From the NCBI RefSeq assembly GCF_042477335.2, contig NC_091247.1, positions 11,335,501-11,399,500 of the forward strand: DNA of 64,000 nucleotides. Direction: 5' to 3'. The notes below the pieces were generated by a model. That model ran no database searches. It was not told the DNA's origin and worked only from the letters and a program-made list of their open reading frames with translations. The stretch comes from Ovis canadensis. Lineage: Eukaryota > Chordata > Mammalia > Artiodactyla > Bovidae. Both the position numbers and the translations under genes were made by a program. Position 1 is the first letter of the stretch, and every line of letters begins with the position of its first letter. Below, one piece after another: positions 12,801 through 23,860 of the stretch.

Positions 12801-13212
12801 AAAAGTAATATCTATCACACAGAAATATTGTGAGAATTAAATGAGATAATGTATTTAAACACCTACCACAGAGTTCAGTATTCTTCGGATAGTAGCCACA
12901 ATTATAGCTTGCACCATTACTAGACTCCCTAGGGCACCGAAATGGGGCTACATATTAGAATGTTAGCCCAGTCTGTTTTGCCTTTGTAATAGTCCTGGCA
13001 CGGCACCTTCCTCACCCCAGTCACTCAAAAGGGCAGTGTTCTCCTTTCCCCAGCCCAAGAGGAGGCAAACACACCATTTCACTGGCTGCCAAAGCTGACT
13101 CTTCTTTTTCCACCTTTTCCCAGGAAAGATGGTGAATGTTCCCCTGGAGCAGCTGCCCCTCCTCTTTAAGGTGGTGCTGCATTCCTGCAAGACAAGTGTG
13201 GGCAAGGAGTGA
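6716..13212 (+). CDS. NR6A1: NR6A1 (GCNF) 3' coding part, three exons: 6716-6837, 11258-11410, 13124-13212
   Basis: This is the C-terminal part of the ligand-binding domain of germ cell nuclear factor, an orphan nuclear receptor that represses transcription in germ cells and early embryos by binding DR0 elements (family knowledge). The three exons join in frame and give the last 120 residues plus stop, including [39 protein letters not shown] and the terminus [13 protein letters not shown] followed by TGA at 13210-13212. Every internal junction is GT-AG: gtgagt after 6837, gtaatg after 11410, and acceptors ttcacag and cccag. The phases agree, with D and G codons split. The DNA-binding domain and first exons lie left of the window. 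NR5A1 follows about 14 kb downstream on the same strand, as in other mammals. Confidence 0.97.
7741..7923 (+). mobile_element. CHR-type tRNA-derived SINE
   Basis: Starts with the typical head 'gggacttccctggtggtcca', continues with a tRNA B-box-like 'ggttcgatccctggt', and ends in 'cacattaaaaaaaa'. This is a cetartiodactyl-specific SINE, so it helps fix the lineage. The tRNA resemblance is the ancestral promoter of the SINE, not a tRNA gene. Confidence 0.88.
9058..9450 (-). pseudogene. Tigger1 transposase fragment
   Basis: Remnant of the C-terminal catalytic part of a pogo-like transposase. Recognisable motifs are [13 protein letters not shown] and [13 protein letters not shown]. Stops and frameshifts on both sides separate it from the remaining transposase, and the usual residues between the asparagine-rich and ILQPMDQG segments are partly deleted. 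It cannot encode an active enzyme. Confidence 0.85.
10280..10532 (+). mobile_element. BOV-A2 SINE inserted in Tigger1
   Basis: Two BovA monomers in tandem: 'ctccagcactcttgcctgg' and then 'aatggcaacccactccagtg', each followed by a copy of 'agagtcggacaygactga'. It ends in an (AGC)n tail at about 10511-10532. Tigger1-like sequence resumes on both sides, so this ruminant SINE landed in the older transposon. Confidence 0.9.
11258..11410 (+). CDS. NR6A1: NR6A1 penultimate coding exon
   Basis: 153 bases between acceptor ttcacag and donor gtaatg. It encodes the segment from [20 protein letters not shown] to [15 protein letters not shown], the later helices of the receptor's ligand-binding fold. A Gly codon is split at its end. 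Confidence 0.97.
11411..13123 (+). other. NR6A1: NR6A1 last intron
   Basis: 1.7 kb AT-rich intron. It holds a short L1-like 3' end near 11760-11810 ('aactatatctcaattttta') and a forward MIR near 12770-12900 ('tcatttgtaaaatgggta' then 'attaaatgagataatg'). Nothing else was recognised. Confidence 0.8.
13124..13212 (+). CDS. NR6A1: NR6A1 terminal coding exon and stop
   Basis: Starts after a strong polypyrimidine acceptor (cttttcccag). It encodes [19 protein letters not shown] and the C-terminus [10 protein letters not shown], and ends with TGA at 13210-13212. The hydrophobic final helix is the end of the GCNF ligand-binding domain. Confidence 0.97.
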
Positions 13213-13595
13213 TCTGTCCCCAGCACCCCTCCTCAGGCCAACCCTAACGCCTGGGGTGGGCAGGACAGGCTCCGGAAGAAAGAGCCAGAGAGACCAAGAT
13301 GGAGGCTGTGGAGCAGTGTTGCCAGTTGCCTCCACAGCAAGAAGAGTCTTTGTTTGTCTTGTTTTTTAACCTCATTTTTCTATATATTTATTTCACGACA
13401 GAGTTGAATGTATGGCCTTCAGCATGATGCACATGCTTCTGTGTGAATGCAGCCGGTGCATTTCCTTGCAGTTTACAGAATGTGAAGATGTGTAATGTTG
13501 CCGTGCTGTCATTGTTTAGAGATAGTTCTTTTGTATTTTGAGGGAGAGGGTGGGATGGGGCTGAGATGACTATTTCCATAATGTTGACAAAGATG

Positions 13596-13604
13596 ACTAC
13601 CTCA
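13596..13604 (+). promoter_or_regulatory. NR6A1: Overlapping let-7 8mer and miR-196 7mer seed match
   Basis: ACTACCTCA. CTACCTCA is a full 8mer let-7 target. ACTACCT is a 7mer-m8 match for miR-196. The two seeds share a core, so one site can serve both microRNA families. It lies about 385 bases after the stop codon. Confidence 0.6.
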
Positions 13605-14051
13605 GTGGAAAGAGAAGGGTGTCAACAACCCTACTTTTTCCACATGTTCTCAGCAGACTCATATTAGTCTGTCAGAGAGCAAATTGCCTTTTACTAGCTA
13701 CAGAATTACCAGGTAAAAGAGCACACCATAAAAGGGGAAGTGGTGTTAGGAGGTTTACTAAGCAGAGTGGGTGAGACATTGGGAACAGATCACGAGATGA
13801 GGATTTAACCATCTCTTTTCTTTGGAAAGTGAGAGTTGGGCACAGTGACCAAATCTAAGTTAGGTGTCCACCCTCCAAGCAGGTCCTCAGGGAGGAGGGT
13901 TTCTATTCTCACATCGTACCCTGGGGCCTCCCCTCCCCACCATCCACACCACCAGTACTGATTTCTGCCGCTGTCACCTTTTCACCTCGGCAAAGCCCTG
14001 GGGATAAGCTGATCCTCGGGACTAGTCTACAAGCTATCTTGGGACTCACAG

Positions 14052-14058
14052 CTACCTA
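14052..14058 (+). promoter_or_regulatory. NR6A1: miR-196 7mer-A1 seed match
   Basis: CTACCTA: a seed match plus the target adenosine for miR-196. Weaker than the ACTACCT sites. Confidence 0.35.
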
Positions 14059-14540
14059 GTTTCCTTACTCTCCTCACACTCGTTGCCTTTCCCTTATAAA
14101 CGTGACTTCCTACTGACCCTTTGAAAAAACAGCTGAACAAAATGTCATGTTCTAAATCCTGATGCCCACTACTGATTTATTCTCTTTTCACCTTCAGAGG
14201 TTAGTGGGACAAAAGCCAGATTGCTAACAGAATGAACACTCGTCCTTTGGAGGTCCCGTTTATCTCCCCACCCCATCCCATTCCACCTCCAGATCTGAAT
14301 CAGAAACTGCAGTCTCTCTCTAACAGCTGGAAGGACCATTCACCCATCTGCTGACCAGAATTTTTGCCCCTACATTCTACTCCTGGTTCTCTTAATGTCT
14401 CCCAAAATAAGATCAGGTTTCCTCAGAATAAGCCCAAGACCCAGAGTGGCACAGCTGCCCCTTAAGAGTATCAGTGGCCTGGCTGACCAAGGTCTGGAGG
14501 GCTAGAGTCCAAAGCTCCTGGAAGGGAACGGGGGGGCTTT

Positions 14541-14551
14541 AAACTACCTCA
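14541..14551 (+). promoter_or_regulatory. NR6A1: Overlapping let-7 8mer and extended miR-196 seed match
   Basis: AAACTACCTCA. CTACCTCA (14544-14551) is a let-7 8mer. AAACTACCT pairs with nine consecutive bases of miR-196 (positions 2-10). A second miR-196 7mer (ACTACCT) follows at 14610-14616, within the distance at which sites can cooperate. Confidence 0.6.
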
Positions 14552-14609
14552 TGTTCCTAAAGGCCTGGCTGCCCCCTCTGCAGGTATGGCCTTGACCCCT
14601 TTTTCTTTC

Positions 14610-14616
14610 ACTACCT
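14610..14616 (+). promoter_or_regulatory. NR6A1: miR-196 7mer-m8 seed match
   Basis: ACTACCT followed by G, so it fits miR-196 but not let-7. It lies about 65 bases from the previous double site. Confidence 0.45.
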
Positions 14617-17600
14617 GCCCCACCTAGTCCCGGGAAACGTTCCTTACCCTCTTGGCTTTGGCCAGCAGCCGCACCAGGTCTGTTGTGGAATTCTTTCAGG
14701 GGCTTTTTCCTTCTCCGCCTTACTGCCTTGTCCCTGCCTAAGCCCAGGTCCCTCCCACAGCCAGTGCAGCAGACAGGCCATTTAGCTGGGTACATCCCTG
14801 GGTAGGCTTGAGGGGCCTACAAGGACCTCTTTTTTTGCCTGTTGAGTCAAAGGCCGTTTGCTCTCTTCCCAGCCCAGCCTAGCACACTTACTCAGAGGGC
14901 CACCACACTGTGTGCATATCAGGTAGTCTGTGTCAGATTGTAATTTTTTCTTTCCGGTGAATTGTTACGGGTACAGAAAGTGAAGACTTTGTCCTTTGAT
15001 GGATCTAAAACTCAGAGCATTTCTTCTGAATGTTGTTTCTCCAGTTGCTCTGAGAAGGAGAAAAAAAAAGGAAAGGAGAGACGTTCCTCAGGAAAAGCTC
15101 CAACCAGAATGTTTTTCACATGTCAATGGGAAGATTTGTATGTATCTGTTTATTTCACAGTATTTTTGTTTCTCTGATCTTTTATTTAACCAAACTAGAT
15201 CACAGCCTTTGGCTGCAGGTCAGACTCCGAGCCACTTTCCTCAAAGTAGGGAAGGATGCACAAAACAGAGACCCCTTCTCCAAGACAGCTTCTGTGTGCT
15301 TATCTTTCTTTGCTAGACCTCCATCGGTCAAATCATTATTATTTTTTTTTAATTGTTTTTCTCTTAAGTGTTGTACTGGTTGGGTCGGGTACTGAAAGGA
15401 ATTGCTCTCTGATGAGGCAGGAACGTGTCTCTTTAATACTGCAGCATTAAACAGAGCAAGTTGTTAATTTGTGGAGTGGGGAAAGGTTCTGCAAGTTGCC
15501 ATTGTACAAATCCATTTTTACAAATGTTTGCAGTAGATTCCACAGAACAAAGAGCCCATTCATTGCCGAGAGCCCTGCAGAATCTCTGAGCCAAGTGGCC
15601 ATGTGTTCCGAGCCGGAGCCTGACCTGTGGACCGCCTTTAATGTCTTCTGCACCCAGTCCTTTTATGACGTGGGCTTTTTTTAAACAGGGTAAAGTGACT
15701 GTGTTGCGTCGCAAACTCAGGTATTATGAGAGGAAGGTAGGAGTGTAGCTAGCAGTGTGGAGACATTAGGTCAGCCACTAGATGTATTTGTGAATTCAGT
15801 TTGAAGGACACAGAGAAAGGTTGGAGGGGGAGGTTTGATGTGTTGTTTTTCGCCTTTCTTCCCATGATGTTTGGTTAACAGGTAGCCTTTTTGCTAGTGG
15901 AAAAGAAAAAAGTTGTGCATCTTGTCTGTAATTCCCCTCTCTTCTGTCCTCTCTCTGATCCCCTGCCACCAACAGCACTCACTTTGAGTGAGAACCTTTC
16001 CACCATAAAAATATGACCCTGAAGCCGTGTGTTAAAGGAGAATCCCAATCATTACACTGCATTGAAACATAAAAGCTTTTCTCTTCCTTCCCCTTTGCAT
16101 GTTTTCTTGATCCAAGACAAAACTTTGGAATCTTGGAACTTCACCCACAACTCACACTCTCTGGCTCCTTTGTCGGCTTTTGGAGTCTTTCACAGGCTTG
16201 GTGGTTTTACCCTCAGTCTGGAGAGACTCTCCAGAACCTATCTCAAAGCACTCCACCTGTCTCAGAGGATACCCAATCCCCCAGGCCCGTTGCATAGTGA
16301 GGTGGGCAAACCTCCAGGGATGGAAAGCAGATCCAGAGGAGGAGGGGTAGAGGCAACTGAGGGGTCTCCATGGCATCATGACAGTCACCCACTCCACAGC
16401 ACCCTGCCTCACACCTGCCACCTGTTGTCAGAGAAGGGAATCCTGCCATGGCCAGTATGTCACCAAGTCCTTAAAACCCTGGGCTTTCGGAGATAGCTGC
16501 CTTGCTCTGCTGCCCATTTCTTACCTTAGTTTCTTTGTTCTCAGTTTACTGGGGAATGGGACAGATAGAGACAGACAAACCCAGTATTGGCAACATCTAG
16601 GCCACATCCAAGGTTGGCCAAAGTAAAAAGACTGGCCTCCCAGCAGGGCAGGAAGTGGAGCAGTGGTTCCAAGTCTTTAGCTCTGGGCCCCTGGTCTATG
16701 TCTTCTTGTTGCTTTTTAAAATTCTGCAGTTGTTTTGAGAAATCCAATTTTTTAGACCAACCCTTTTATTAAACTTTAAATTTTTCTGTATTGATTTTTT
16801 TAAAGTTAAAAAATTAAAAAAAAAAAAGCAAAAAAAAAAAAAACCTAAACAAAAACCCACCACTCTTACTTTCCCAATTTGATCCATGAGAGTCCCCCTG
16901 CACTCCCTTCTGCTTTTGCATCTGATCAGTCCTCCCTTTTCCCTCAGCTTGATGCATCTATGTCCAGTGTCTGTGAAATGATGTTTATCTGTGTCTCAGG
17001 ATAAGAAACGGCAATCATTCCACCAGGTGCTGGAAACTGGTTAGCCTTGAGGCAAGGGTTTCTAGGGCCACAGCTCAGGGATGTGTATTTAATTACAGGG
17101 TCCCCAGAAACCCATCTCCTGGCTACCACAAGCAACAGCTTCTTTTCTGGGCTTAGGAGCCAGACCTGGACTGTTTCCTTAAGGCAGGGGCCCCACAGAC
17201 CATGCTGAGGCTTCCTGTTTGACCAGAGCTGGACTCCCTTGAGACTTGGGAAGGCTTCAGTCTGTCCTGTAAGATGAACCACAGTGACCCTGCCTCACTG
17301 GCTCACATGATGCCCAGTCCCTCTGCCTAATCCAGTACCCATCTGGCCTCCCTTCTCGGCCTGCAGCCCTCAATGGGCTACAGCCTGCTCAGGAATCAGT
17401 TGCAGGCTCAAAGGGAAGCCATGAATCAGGCCAGAGCTTGCTTCAAGCCCAAGAAAAAATTTGTCTTACTGGTGGAGGCTAGTCTTCCAAATCCTGGAGC
17501 CAGCCCTGCCAGCCAAAGGATCATTTTTGCCCTTTGGTGACCATTGTTTTCTTTCTCTGAAATGTCTTAGATGATAATGTTGTTGACTCAAATTTCCATG

Positions 17601-17617
17601 GAAAAAAAAAAAAAAAA

Positions 17618-17627
17618 AAACTACCTC
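17618..17627 (+). promoter_or_regulatory. NR6A1: let-7 / miR-196 seed match after a poly(A) run
   Basis: AAACTACCTC directly follows 19 adenines. CTACCTC is a let-7 7mer-m8. AAACTACCT pairs with positions 2-10 of miR-196. The adjoining A run should keep the site accessible. Confidence 0.5.
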
Positions 17628-18142
17628 TTGAGTGACATCCTGGTCTATTCCTCTCTGAGGAGTCTTGTGGGAAAAGAATACTGTAGCTCCTGCTCTGTTT
17701 ACATGTTTCTGTGGAGAAAGAAACCCTGCCTGCCCTGGGGTGTTGGGTGTTTTTGTCTGTGTTGCCATCCCAGGCCTGTGATAGGGGCTTGTGGCTACAT
17801 TGTAATGTCTGGGCCATGTCTGGGGAGTCCTTCCCACCAGCCCAGCCAGGGACTAGCCATCCCCTTGAAGAGGCCTCCTTTTCCTTCCTATGATGCAAGG
17901 CGCAGGGAGCACCACCTCCCATGACGCCACCTTCAGGAGCTGCGATGGCACACACATCCATGAGCCTCCCCCTGGGCTACCGAGGCCCACCTCTACCCAC
18001 AGTCCTGCACAGGAGTCGAGTAAACAGGATGTCTCTGAGCCCTTGTTCCCAAAGGGCCGGCCAAGGGCTGCCCGCCAACCTGGCTCCATCAGTCCTGCAT
18101 GACCACGTGATAGTTGGCGGGCTCTTCTACCCAGGCCCTCTG

Positions 18143-18149
18143 CTACCTC
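18143..18149 (+). promoter_or_regulatory. NR6A1: let-7 7mer-m8 seed match
   Basis: CTACCTC preceded by G, so it fits let-7 but not the 7mer-m8 of miR-196. It is close to the 3' end of the transcript, a position favourable for microRNA action. A miR-196 ACTACCT match follows at 18194-18200. Confidence 0.45.
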
Positions 18150-18193
18150 CCACCCTGCCATCTGGCAAGGAATGGGCCCTTTTCTGTGAATTG

Positions 18194-18200
18194 ACTACCT
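18194..18200 (+). promoter_or_regulatory. NR6A1: miR-196 7mer-m8 seed match near the 3' end
   Basis: ACTACCT about 65 bases upstream of the poly(A) signal. Together with the let-7 match at 18143 it forms a terminal pair. Confidence 0.45.
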
Positions 18201-18264
18201 GTGGAAATGTGACCAATTAGTGTGAAATGCATGTTTAGCGAATGTTAGGTACTGTATTTGAACC

Positions 18265-18270
18265 AATAAA
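18265..18270 (+). terminator. NR6A1: NR6A1 polyadenylation signal
   Basis: AATAAA followed within about 30 bases by T/G-rich sequence (cttgtctgtgaagcatgtctg). This is the first canonical signal in good context after the NR6A1 stop. The cleavage site near 18285-18290 is inferred. Confidence 0.75.
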
Positions 18271-19293
18271 TGTGAATCCTTCTGCACATGGCATCTTGTC
18301 TGTGAAGCATGTCTGGGGTTCTGAGGTGGGACAATGGGTTGTTCTAAGGAGTGGGCTCTGCCTTCAGACCTGTGCCCGGCACTTTGTTGGGACTCTTCAC
18401 AAACCTGAACCTCCTTGAACTTCAAGAATTACTACCTTTACTTTGTAAATGAAGAAACGAAAGTTAAATACTGGTGAAGGGACACTAACCTGCCAGAAAG
18501 TGGCACAACTAGAGGAACTGAGTCTAGCGGGAGGGGCAAACACAGTGGGATCACGATTGTAACTAAGGATGTATTGATACATGCCGATGTGTATGGGCCT
18601 GTATGTCACTGTGGTCCAACCAGTTAATCCCTGTCTTTCCAGAAAACAGATGAGGTTTTCTAGAGTTGAGAAAATAGAGGCTCTGAGAAGTCCCTGGACT
18701 CAGGATGAGCTTCACAGATGAGTATTAAAGGTAGGCCTTGAAGAAAGTCACCAGACAGGAAGAGGAGGACAGACCAGGTAGAGTGGTCAACAACATGTTG
18801 GAAGGTCCAGCTGTGAGTCAGAAACATACAAAATACCCAGACATAACAAGGGACTGTCATGGCAGGAATGGGGGCAGGTGAGAGTTGAGGCTGGAGAAGC
18901 CCTTGGGAACCTTGAATGCCACATGGAAGAGTTAGAGGAAGGAAAGCCATCTGCTACATCTCAGGAAAGAATGAAACCTCAGTGACCACAGTGTGCTGTT
19001 GAGTGGCCTGCCTGTCTGTCACTCTGGTCCAACCAGTTCATACTTGTTTTTCCAGAAAATAAATTTCCTAGAGCTGAGAAAACAGAAGCTCTGGAGGTCA
19101 AGGTATGTGCCCAAAGTCACATGAAATGTCAGGGCCCTAACTTGAACCTAAGATCTGCCCAACTGTCCTGTAATCTTGCAGTCCATACAGAGAAGTGGCA
19201 GTGTTTGGTTTGAGGGTTTGGTTTGAGGGTTTTATGAAGACAGATGGGAAAGATAAAAGGTCTTCAGTTTGGAAAGATGAAGGCTGAGGAGTC

Positions 19294-19563
19294 TGGGCTT
19301 GGCCTGGTACCTCAGTTGGCCTGCCAACACAAGAGACCCAAGTTTGACCCAGGATCTGAGAAGATCCTGCATGCCACCGAGCAACTAAGCCTGTGCACTG
19401 CGACTGCTGCAACCCGAGCACCCTAGAGCCCATGCTCCGCAGCAAGAGAAGCCACGCGCCACAGCTAGAGAGCAGCCCTTGCTTGCCGCAACTAGAGCGA
19501 GACCACGCAGCAACAGAGATCCAGCACGGCCTAAAATTCATACAGAAATTAAATTTTTCTTAA
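19294..19563 (+). mobile_element. Full-length CHR tRNA-SINE with 14-bp target-site duplication
   Basis: The body has the typical 'gagcaactaagcctgtgc' and 'gcaagagaagccac' segments and an A-rich tail. It is flanked by identical 14-bp copies of AAGGCTGAGGAGTC at 19280-19293 and 19564-19577, which fix both ends. This is a cetartiodactyl retroposon. Confidence 0.9.
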
Positions 19564-19789
19564 AAGGCTGAGGAGTCCAGTCAAAGTCTGTTATATCCCA
19601 TGTGTGAAATGAAGGAAAGTCCAGCTGCCTTCCCATACCTCAGCCTCCTCTAGCACAAGCAACCAGAGAGCCCTTGAGGTTTGAAAGAGATGGTTTTAGA
19701 ATAAAGGAAACGCCGCAGAACTAATTAGTAGATTCTTCCTTGCCCAAGAGGGAACAGATAAGACAGAGGTGCAAGAAAGAGAGCGTATT

Positions 19790-19995
19790 TGCTGAAAGCC
19801 TAGTGAGTGCCAGGTACTGGGATTGGTGTTTCACATACACTGTCTCCTGTAACCTTCAAGAATTTTGCAAGGTTTAGATCTCAACCCCATTTCACTCATA
19901 AGCAAATTGAGGCTTGAGGAAGTTCAGCCATTTGCACCAAACGACACATGAGTAAGTGACAAAATTGGCTTTTGAATCCAGTTCTATCTGATACC
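19790..19995 (-). repeat. MIR SINE relic
   Basis: Reversed MIR: 'gtgagtgccaggtactggga', 'ccccatttcactcataagc', 'ttgaggcttgaggaag' and 'ggcttttgaatccag' in the expected order. Confidence 0.8.
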
Positions 19996-20539
19996 AAAGT
20001 TACAACAAGCTTCCTCCCTGCTCGGCCTTAGCAGCTCAAATACTGCTGAATGTGAATGTCTGGAGTTTGTAACAAAGCTCAGGAATGGCCTTTGGTTGAA
20101 CTTTTTGCTCTTAGCAAAACTATTAAATTAATAAAGGATTAATTTCTATAAGAGATGAATGAACAGACCCAAATTGATCTGAAAAGCATTGCTGTCCCAA
20201 ATGGTTTCTCAGAACATAGATAACCCATATGTGGCTCCATGGAGGGGCAAAAGTTCTGCCAAAAGTCCAGGAAATACTGCTCTTGTTCTACCTTCCTCTT
20301 ATTGGTTCCCAACCTTTGATGGCATATTAAGGCTCTGAGAAGTCCTACCTGAAGAAAGCTTTAATTTTGTTTCCCAGGGCCTACCAAAAGTATTTGACCA
20401 TGGATCATTCGTTGCTCCTGGTACAATTCTGTTGGGACAGTGTTCCATGGAATAAATTGAGGACATTGCTCTAAATTTATAAATTGCTACTTAACTAATG
20501 CTGAACTTTTTTTGAGTGCCAGGAAATTACCTGGAAGTA

Positions 20540-20740
20540 AATAATAATAATTAACATATATAGAGCAAAGCTAAGTGCTGTACAGAAAAATATTTTATGT
20601 GCATTTGATTACTGATTCCTCAGGGCCATCCTATGAAGTTGATGCTATAATGATCCCATTTTACAGATAAGAAAACCAAGACCCAGAAAGGTAAGTAATT
20701 TGCTTAAGGTTATACAACTTGTAGGTAACCTCAGGAATGA
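20540..20740 (-). repeat. MIR SINE relic
   Basis: Reversed MIR with 'aagctaagtgctgtacag', 'cccattttacagataagaaa' and 'aatttgcttaaggttatac'. A second, shorter MIR-like piece follows to about 20870. Confidence 0.8.
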
Positions 20741-23599
20741 ATAAAAACCAGCACTGATTGAATGCCCACTACTAGGATCTGCAGAAACCCTTCCTTATTC
20801 ATTTTTATGCAAATCCTCTGAGGTAACATCATCTCTATTTAACTGAGGAGGAAACAGGGTATGCTGGCAGCTCTGGGTTGTCAGTCTGGAGCCAGAAATC
20901 CCCAGAAGTGGTGACCAGGGAAGGGTGTTAGGATGAGCTCGGAAGTGACTCCATGGAGCCCTCCCCAGGGGTCATTTTCCTCAGGCAGTTTGTGTGACAG
21001 CATACACATCAACAAGGGGTCTCACCACCTGAGTTCTAATTCCACTCCTTTACCTTGTGTGGCCTTGGCCCAGATAGATGCCTCTCTGATCCTCACTGCC
21101 CCTGTCAGATAAATGGAGATGACAGTGTCTGTGTCCTGGGGGTTTAAGGAGTATTCACTGTAGCTGGTTCAAAGGAGAGGCTCTGTGAAGTCAAAAGGAA
21201 GGGGAGGGAGCTGCAGCCCCTCATACTCCCAATAGCAGAAACCCAGGAAATCTAGAAGCCGCCTCCTCTCACTTGGCCTGGCTGCCCACCAGGTTTTTAG
21301 GCCCATAGTGGTAATCAGCTTCTCTGAGATTCTATGGCAAAAGTGCCCAACTGTCAGACCCAGGGCTCTTGGAGTCTTGTTCCCTTGGCAACAAGTCTCA
21401 CCATGGAGACCACAGCCCCATCCTTGCCCTCCCTGCAAACTCCCTCTCTACAGACCTTCCCTGTTCAACACCTAGTCTTGGGAGCAGTGTAGGAACCAAG
21501 GAGAGCTTCAAGGAGGCGGCTCTTCCTCAGACTGAGGAGTTTGAGGCACAGCCAGCAAGAGAGGCAAAAGGAACTCCCATCTTTTGTGTCTACTGTATGA
21601 CTAGCAAGGTTCTGAGGAGTCTACCTATGTGGCTTCATTAGGTTAAAAGCCAGGCACTCATCCTATTTTACATCAGTGGAACCTGAGGCTCAAAGAGACA
21701 AGGCAGACCAAAGTCTTACAGCTGATGGTCAGTCTTGGAGCAGGACTTGAATACACGGTTTCTGACCTAGGAACGCCTGCTTCTTCTGAATCGCGCCTCC
21801 TCCCCCACACACACACACATTGTCAAGACAGCCTCCAGCCTCAGTTTGGGGAGGGTTAGAAAGCTGGGTGAATGAATCCCTTCAGCTCTAGGCCTCTGCT
21901 GGTAGCATGAGCAGCAGCTAGCAGCCCCTTTTTGAGTTCTGGGCTGGGCTTCAGTGGCAGCAGCAGTGGAGGAACTGCACTATTTTAAGCCAGGGCCAGT
22001 AGGCCCCATGTGGGCACAGGGAGGGTGGCCTCAGGCCCTTGGCCAGCTTCCCGGAAGTCGCCATGGCCTCCCTCCTCTCCCCTGAGCAGCTTTCTGAGGC
22101 AGTCACTTCCCTACAAACAGGAAAGAGGCTCTCAGGCCAAGAGACCTCCAGCCCCAGCTTCCTCCTCCTGCCCCTCACCCCCCAGTCTTCACTAATACAT
22201 GGGGGAGCCCACCAGTTCCAGTCCCTGGCCAGTGTCCATCATCTGGGCTGTCTCCTGGCAGGTGAGTGGGAGGGGGTCTGGATTTCTGCTGCTCAGGCCA
22301 TCCCAGTTCACCCATTGCAAGTCTAGGTCTCCACTTGCCGAAGATCTTTGTCCCCTCGCCCGTAGCCTGATTTATCCTACACATTCCCATAGAGGCTGGC
22401 CACCATGAGCCAGAAGAGCAGAGTATCCCCAGATTTGGTCCCACTCAAGGATCTTAGAAGCTGGGACATTCCCAGAGAAAGATGGAGGCAAACACAGATT
22501 GACTGACTGTGACAGAGACAAAAGCAGAGAGATGTTCAGAGGCAAAAGCAGAGAAATAAAGACACAGCTGCACAGGGCTGGGGCCAAGAGGGCAGTGGGG
22601 TGTCTCTGAGTGGTTGCTCCTGACCACCCCCAAGTACAGGCCCTGTCTCAGGGCTGTGTGGGGCCCACTGGCTGCATGGCTAAAGAGGAATGTGGGGAGC
22701 AAGGCTGGGTCACCCCTTGAGGGCCAAGCGTGTGCAGTGTGAGATAAACTACCCCAGGAAGGGGGCCCCAGCTGCGGCTGCACGCTCCAGGAGCATGGCG
22801 GAGAGGCCCGGGCCCAAGGTTGGAGCCCCAGCGCTGCCAGACGCCCAGTTCCTGCATCTCCTCCTGGGAGTTTCCACCAGGCCTCACAGTCTAGAAAGTC
22901 TCAGGACCCACAGCTCAGTCCTGAGGGCATGCAGATTCCCATTCATAGAGCAAGGAGGGCCCTGGCAACCCTGCCAGCCACAGAGTCACTTCTCCAGCTC
23001 TGGCTGCAGTCCTGGCTCAGGTGAGGGGGTTTGGGGGGCTGGGGACGGGTTGGGGGGCAGTGGTCTCTAAGCTCTCCATGCAGAGCAGGGCTCCAGCAGA
23101 GGGGTGCTGTGGTGGAGCAGTGATGAGCAGGACTGTGACTTGTCCCCCATGTGGCTTTGCACACTCACGTGCATGTGTGTGAGCCTGTGTCCATGTGCTT
23201 CCTTGCTTACAGGGGTGTGCAAGGATGTACATTTCCACGTGTTGTCAGGAGCCCCACTCTGCCTCCACAAGTCCTTGCTCTCAGACTAGAGAAGTAGCCC
23301 CCAGAGACACCTGGTCTCTCCCACCCTGACCAGGTGGTCCAGCCCCAAGAGCCACAAGGCAGAGGGGGAAGAGCAAGCAGGTCTACTGCCGTCCCCCCGT
23401 CCTCCTCCCCACACTGCAGCTGAGGCTCCCGCTGGCCACGGCCTTGACCCCGCACTATGGACTTCTCTGACATTGGCATCGGATCTGAACATCTGGCAGC
23501 AGGCTGATAAGGGGTGCAGCGGAAACAGCCTCTGCTGCTGCCAGCAGCCCCACCCCCTCCACTGCCCTGTGAGGGGTCTTCACATCCACACTTTATCCT

Positions 23600-23860
23600 T
23601 CCAGCTCAGGGCCCCTGCTCCTCTCTCTTTTCTCACATTCTGCTTCGTCCAGTCTCTCTCTCCCCTCTCTTTCTCTTTCCCCCTCCCTCTCCCATTTCTG
23701 CGCTCATTCCTTCTCAACACCCCCCACCCCGCATTCCCCTCTTCTCTCTGTCTCTGTCTCTCTCTCTCTCCCTCCCTCTATCTGGCCATCTCTGTGTCTG
23801 TTACACTGTCAGGAGGTCTCCCTTTTCTGTCTCTCTCTTCCTGTGGTTTCTTTCTGTCTT
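23600..23860 (+). repeat. Polypyrimidine low-complexity tract
   Basis: About 260 bases of C and T with (TCTC)n and (TCTG)n phrases, interrupted only lightly. Short open frames here are composition artefacts. No function is implied. Confidence 0.8.

Larger units (their letters stand above)
13213..18290 (+). other. NR6A1: NR6A1 3' untranslated region (about 5 kb)
   Basis: The stretch from the stop to the poly(A) signal contains no ruminant SINE or LINE, in contrast to the neighbouring introns. That fits a transcribed and partly constrained UTR. It holds an AU-rich patch just after the stop region (about 13380-13395), homopolymer A runs near 16817-16842 and 17602-17620, and repeated ACTACCT / CTACCTC motifs that match the seeds of miR-196 and let-7 (separate entries). 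The 3' end is inferred from AATAAA at 18265-18270 followed by T/G-rich sequence. NR6A1 is known to have a long 3'UTR. Confidence 0.8.
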
